Part shown: positions 15,460 through 15,814 of the stretch, piece after piece
Layout: each line of letters starts with the position of its first letter
Position numbering within the stretch: position 1 is the stretch's first letter
NCBI GenBank assembly: GCA_964531645.1
Contig: CAZHEF010000046.1
Coordinates: 1-15,814, forward strand
Reading direction: 5' to 3'
DNA length: 15,814 nt
Origin: JBBIMS01 sp964531645
Lineage (GTDB): Bacteria; Acidobacteriota; Aminicenantia; JBFLYD01; JBBIMS01
Notes under the pieces: model-generated
What the model saw: only the letters and a program-made list of their open reading frames with translations
Database searches by the model: none
What the model was told of the DNA's origin: nothing
Position numbers and translations under genes: made by a program

Positions 15460-15814
15460 TCATGAAAAATATTCGGCGCCGGATGCAGTAGTCATGAGAT
15501 ATTCCTGGAAGGCAAGCTGGGGCGAGGGAGGTCTCTCCGCGACGAAGGTCAGCTTGAGGTGATTGATGATTCTATCGACCACGGCATAGTCGGTGAGGAA
15601 AGCGATGACACGCATCATGCCCCCGCACTTAGGGCATATTAGGGGATCGACCTCATAGACCTTACAGATCATCTCAGCCCAGCCCTTGGAGGGGAGAGGC
15701 CGGAGCTCCTCCATAATCGGGAGGGGCCCAGCGGCTAGAGCTGCCTTCCTGATCTTCCCCCTGTGGGCATTAGCGTAGAGGCCGTAATAACGGACCGTGA
15801 GTTGTCCTTTATCG
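15365..15814 (-). mobile_element. Partial IS91-type insertion sequence, right part cut by the window edge
   Basis: The base composition jumps here: 35 of 60 bases are G or C in 15481-15540, against clearly AT-rich DNA to the left. It carries the transposase end and, 37 bases beyond its stop codon, a hairpin GGCGC-AGAAA-GCGCC (15408-15422) without a T run. Subterminal hairpins are typical of IS91-type ends, so the element's end may lie near 15243-15400. No exact boundary or target duplication is visible; IS91 elements do not make duplications. Confidence 0.6.
15460..15814 (-). CDS. IS91-family (Y2 HUH type) transposase, C-terminal part
   Basis: The frame is open to the right edge, giving the last 117 residues. 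VRYYGLYANAHRGK, the zinc-finger-like CPKCGGMMRVIAFLTD and a Pro-rich tail (VAERPPSPQ) are the usual C-terminal marks of IS91/IS801-type rolling-circle transposases (Y2_Tnp). The catalytic HUH and tyrosine motifs lie beyond the window, so activity cannot be judged. GC content is well above that of the other genes, consistent with recent arrival from elsewhere. Confidence 0.85.
   Translation of the reverse strand, partial: DKGQLTVRYYGLYANAHRGKIRKAALAAGPLPIMEELRPLPSKGWAEMICKVYEVDPLICPKCGGMMRVIAFLTDYAVVDRIINHLKLTFVAERPPSPQLAFQEYLMTTASGAEYFS

Overview
The window looks like a chromosomal segment of an AT-rich, Gram-negative-type bacterium. Most of it is low GC; the last ~450 bases are clearly GC-richer. 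The core translation genes are complete and bacterial in type. A long transmembrane Ser/Thr kinase and a DUF362 protein fit little-cultured phyla near Acidobacteriota/Aminicenantes, but that placement is inference from gene style only. I see no tRNA, rRNA or CRISPR array.

Layout. (1) 109-4064, plus strand: a broken aldehyde dehydrogenase gene (one stop codon, three frameshifts, a C-terminus recoverable to 1631); a DUF362 gene that seems to have lost its central part; a YbjQ/UPF0145 gene; and a MurG/MGDG-synthase-like GT-B glycosyltransferase. (2) 4065-4171: short gap between converging genes, with a 7-bp-period repeat. (3) 12176 down to 4172, minus strand: nusA-infB-ylxP(DUF503)-rbfA-nrnA-truB, tightly packed with overlapping or nearly touching ends, followed by a Ser/Thr kinase gene with its own promoter at the end of truB. 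(4) lepA (EF4), minus strand, flanked by two direct copies of a ~100-bp repeat. (5) 14245-14771: repeats, the lepA promoter and a terminator. (6) A small secreted Ig-like protein behind a promoter embedded in a 16-bp tandem repeat. (7) 15460-15814: C-terminal part of an IS91-type transposase, GC-rich, running off the right edge.

How the genes work together. The minus-strand cluster is the widespread transcription/translation cluster: NusA (elongation and antitermination), IF-2 (initiation), RbfA (30S maturation), NrnA (nanoRNA and pAp turnover) and TruB (tRNA psi55). RimP, YlxR and the L7Ae-like YlxQ, often found in this cluster, are absent here. LepA adds a translation GTPase. The kinase is not part of the classical cluster and may be a separate signalling unit.

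Most notable: the kinase N-terminal region is a strict 13-residue-period repeat (about 26 units), unlike 34-residue TPRs. Several intergenic regions carry imperfect repeats in 7-bp register, two of them in hairpin-bearing elements flanking lepA. nusA and the kinase gene have perfect TATAAT boxes so close to their ATGs that their mRNAs should be nearly leaderless.
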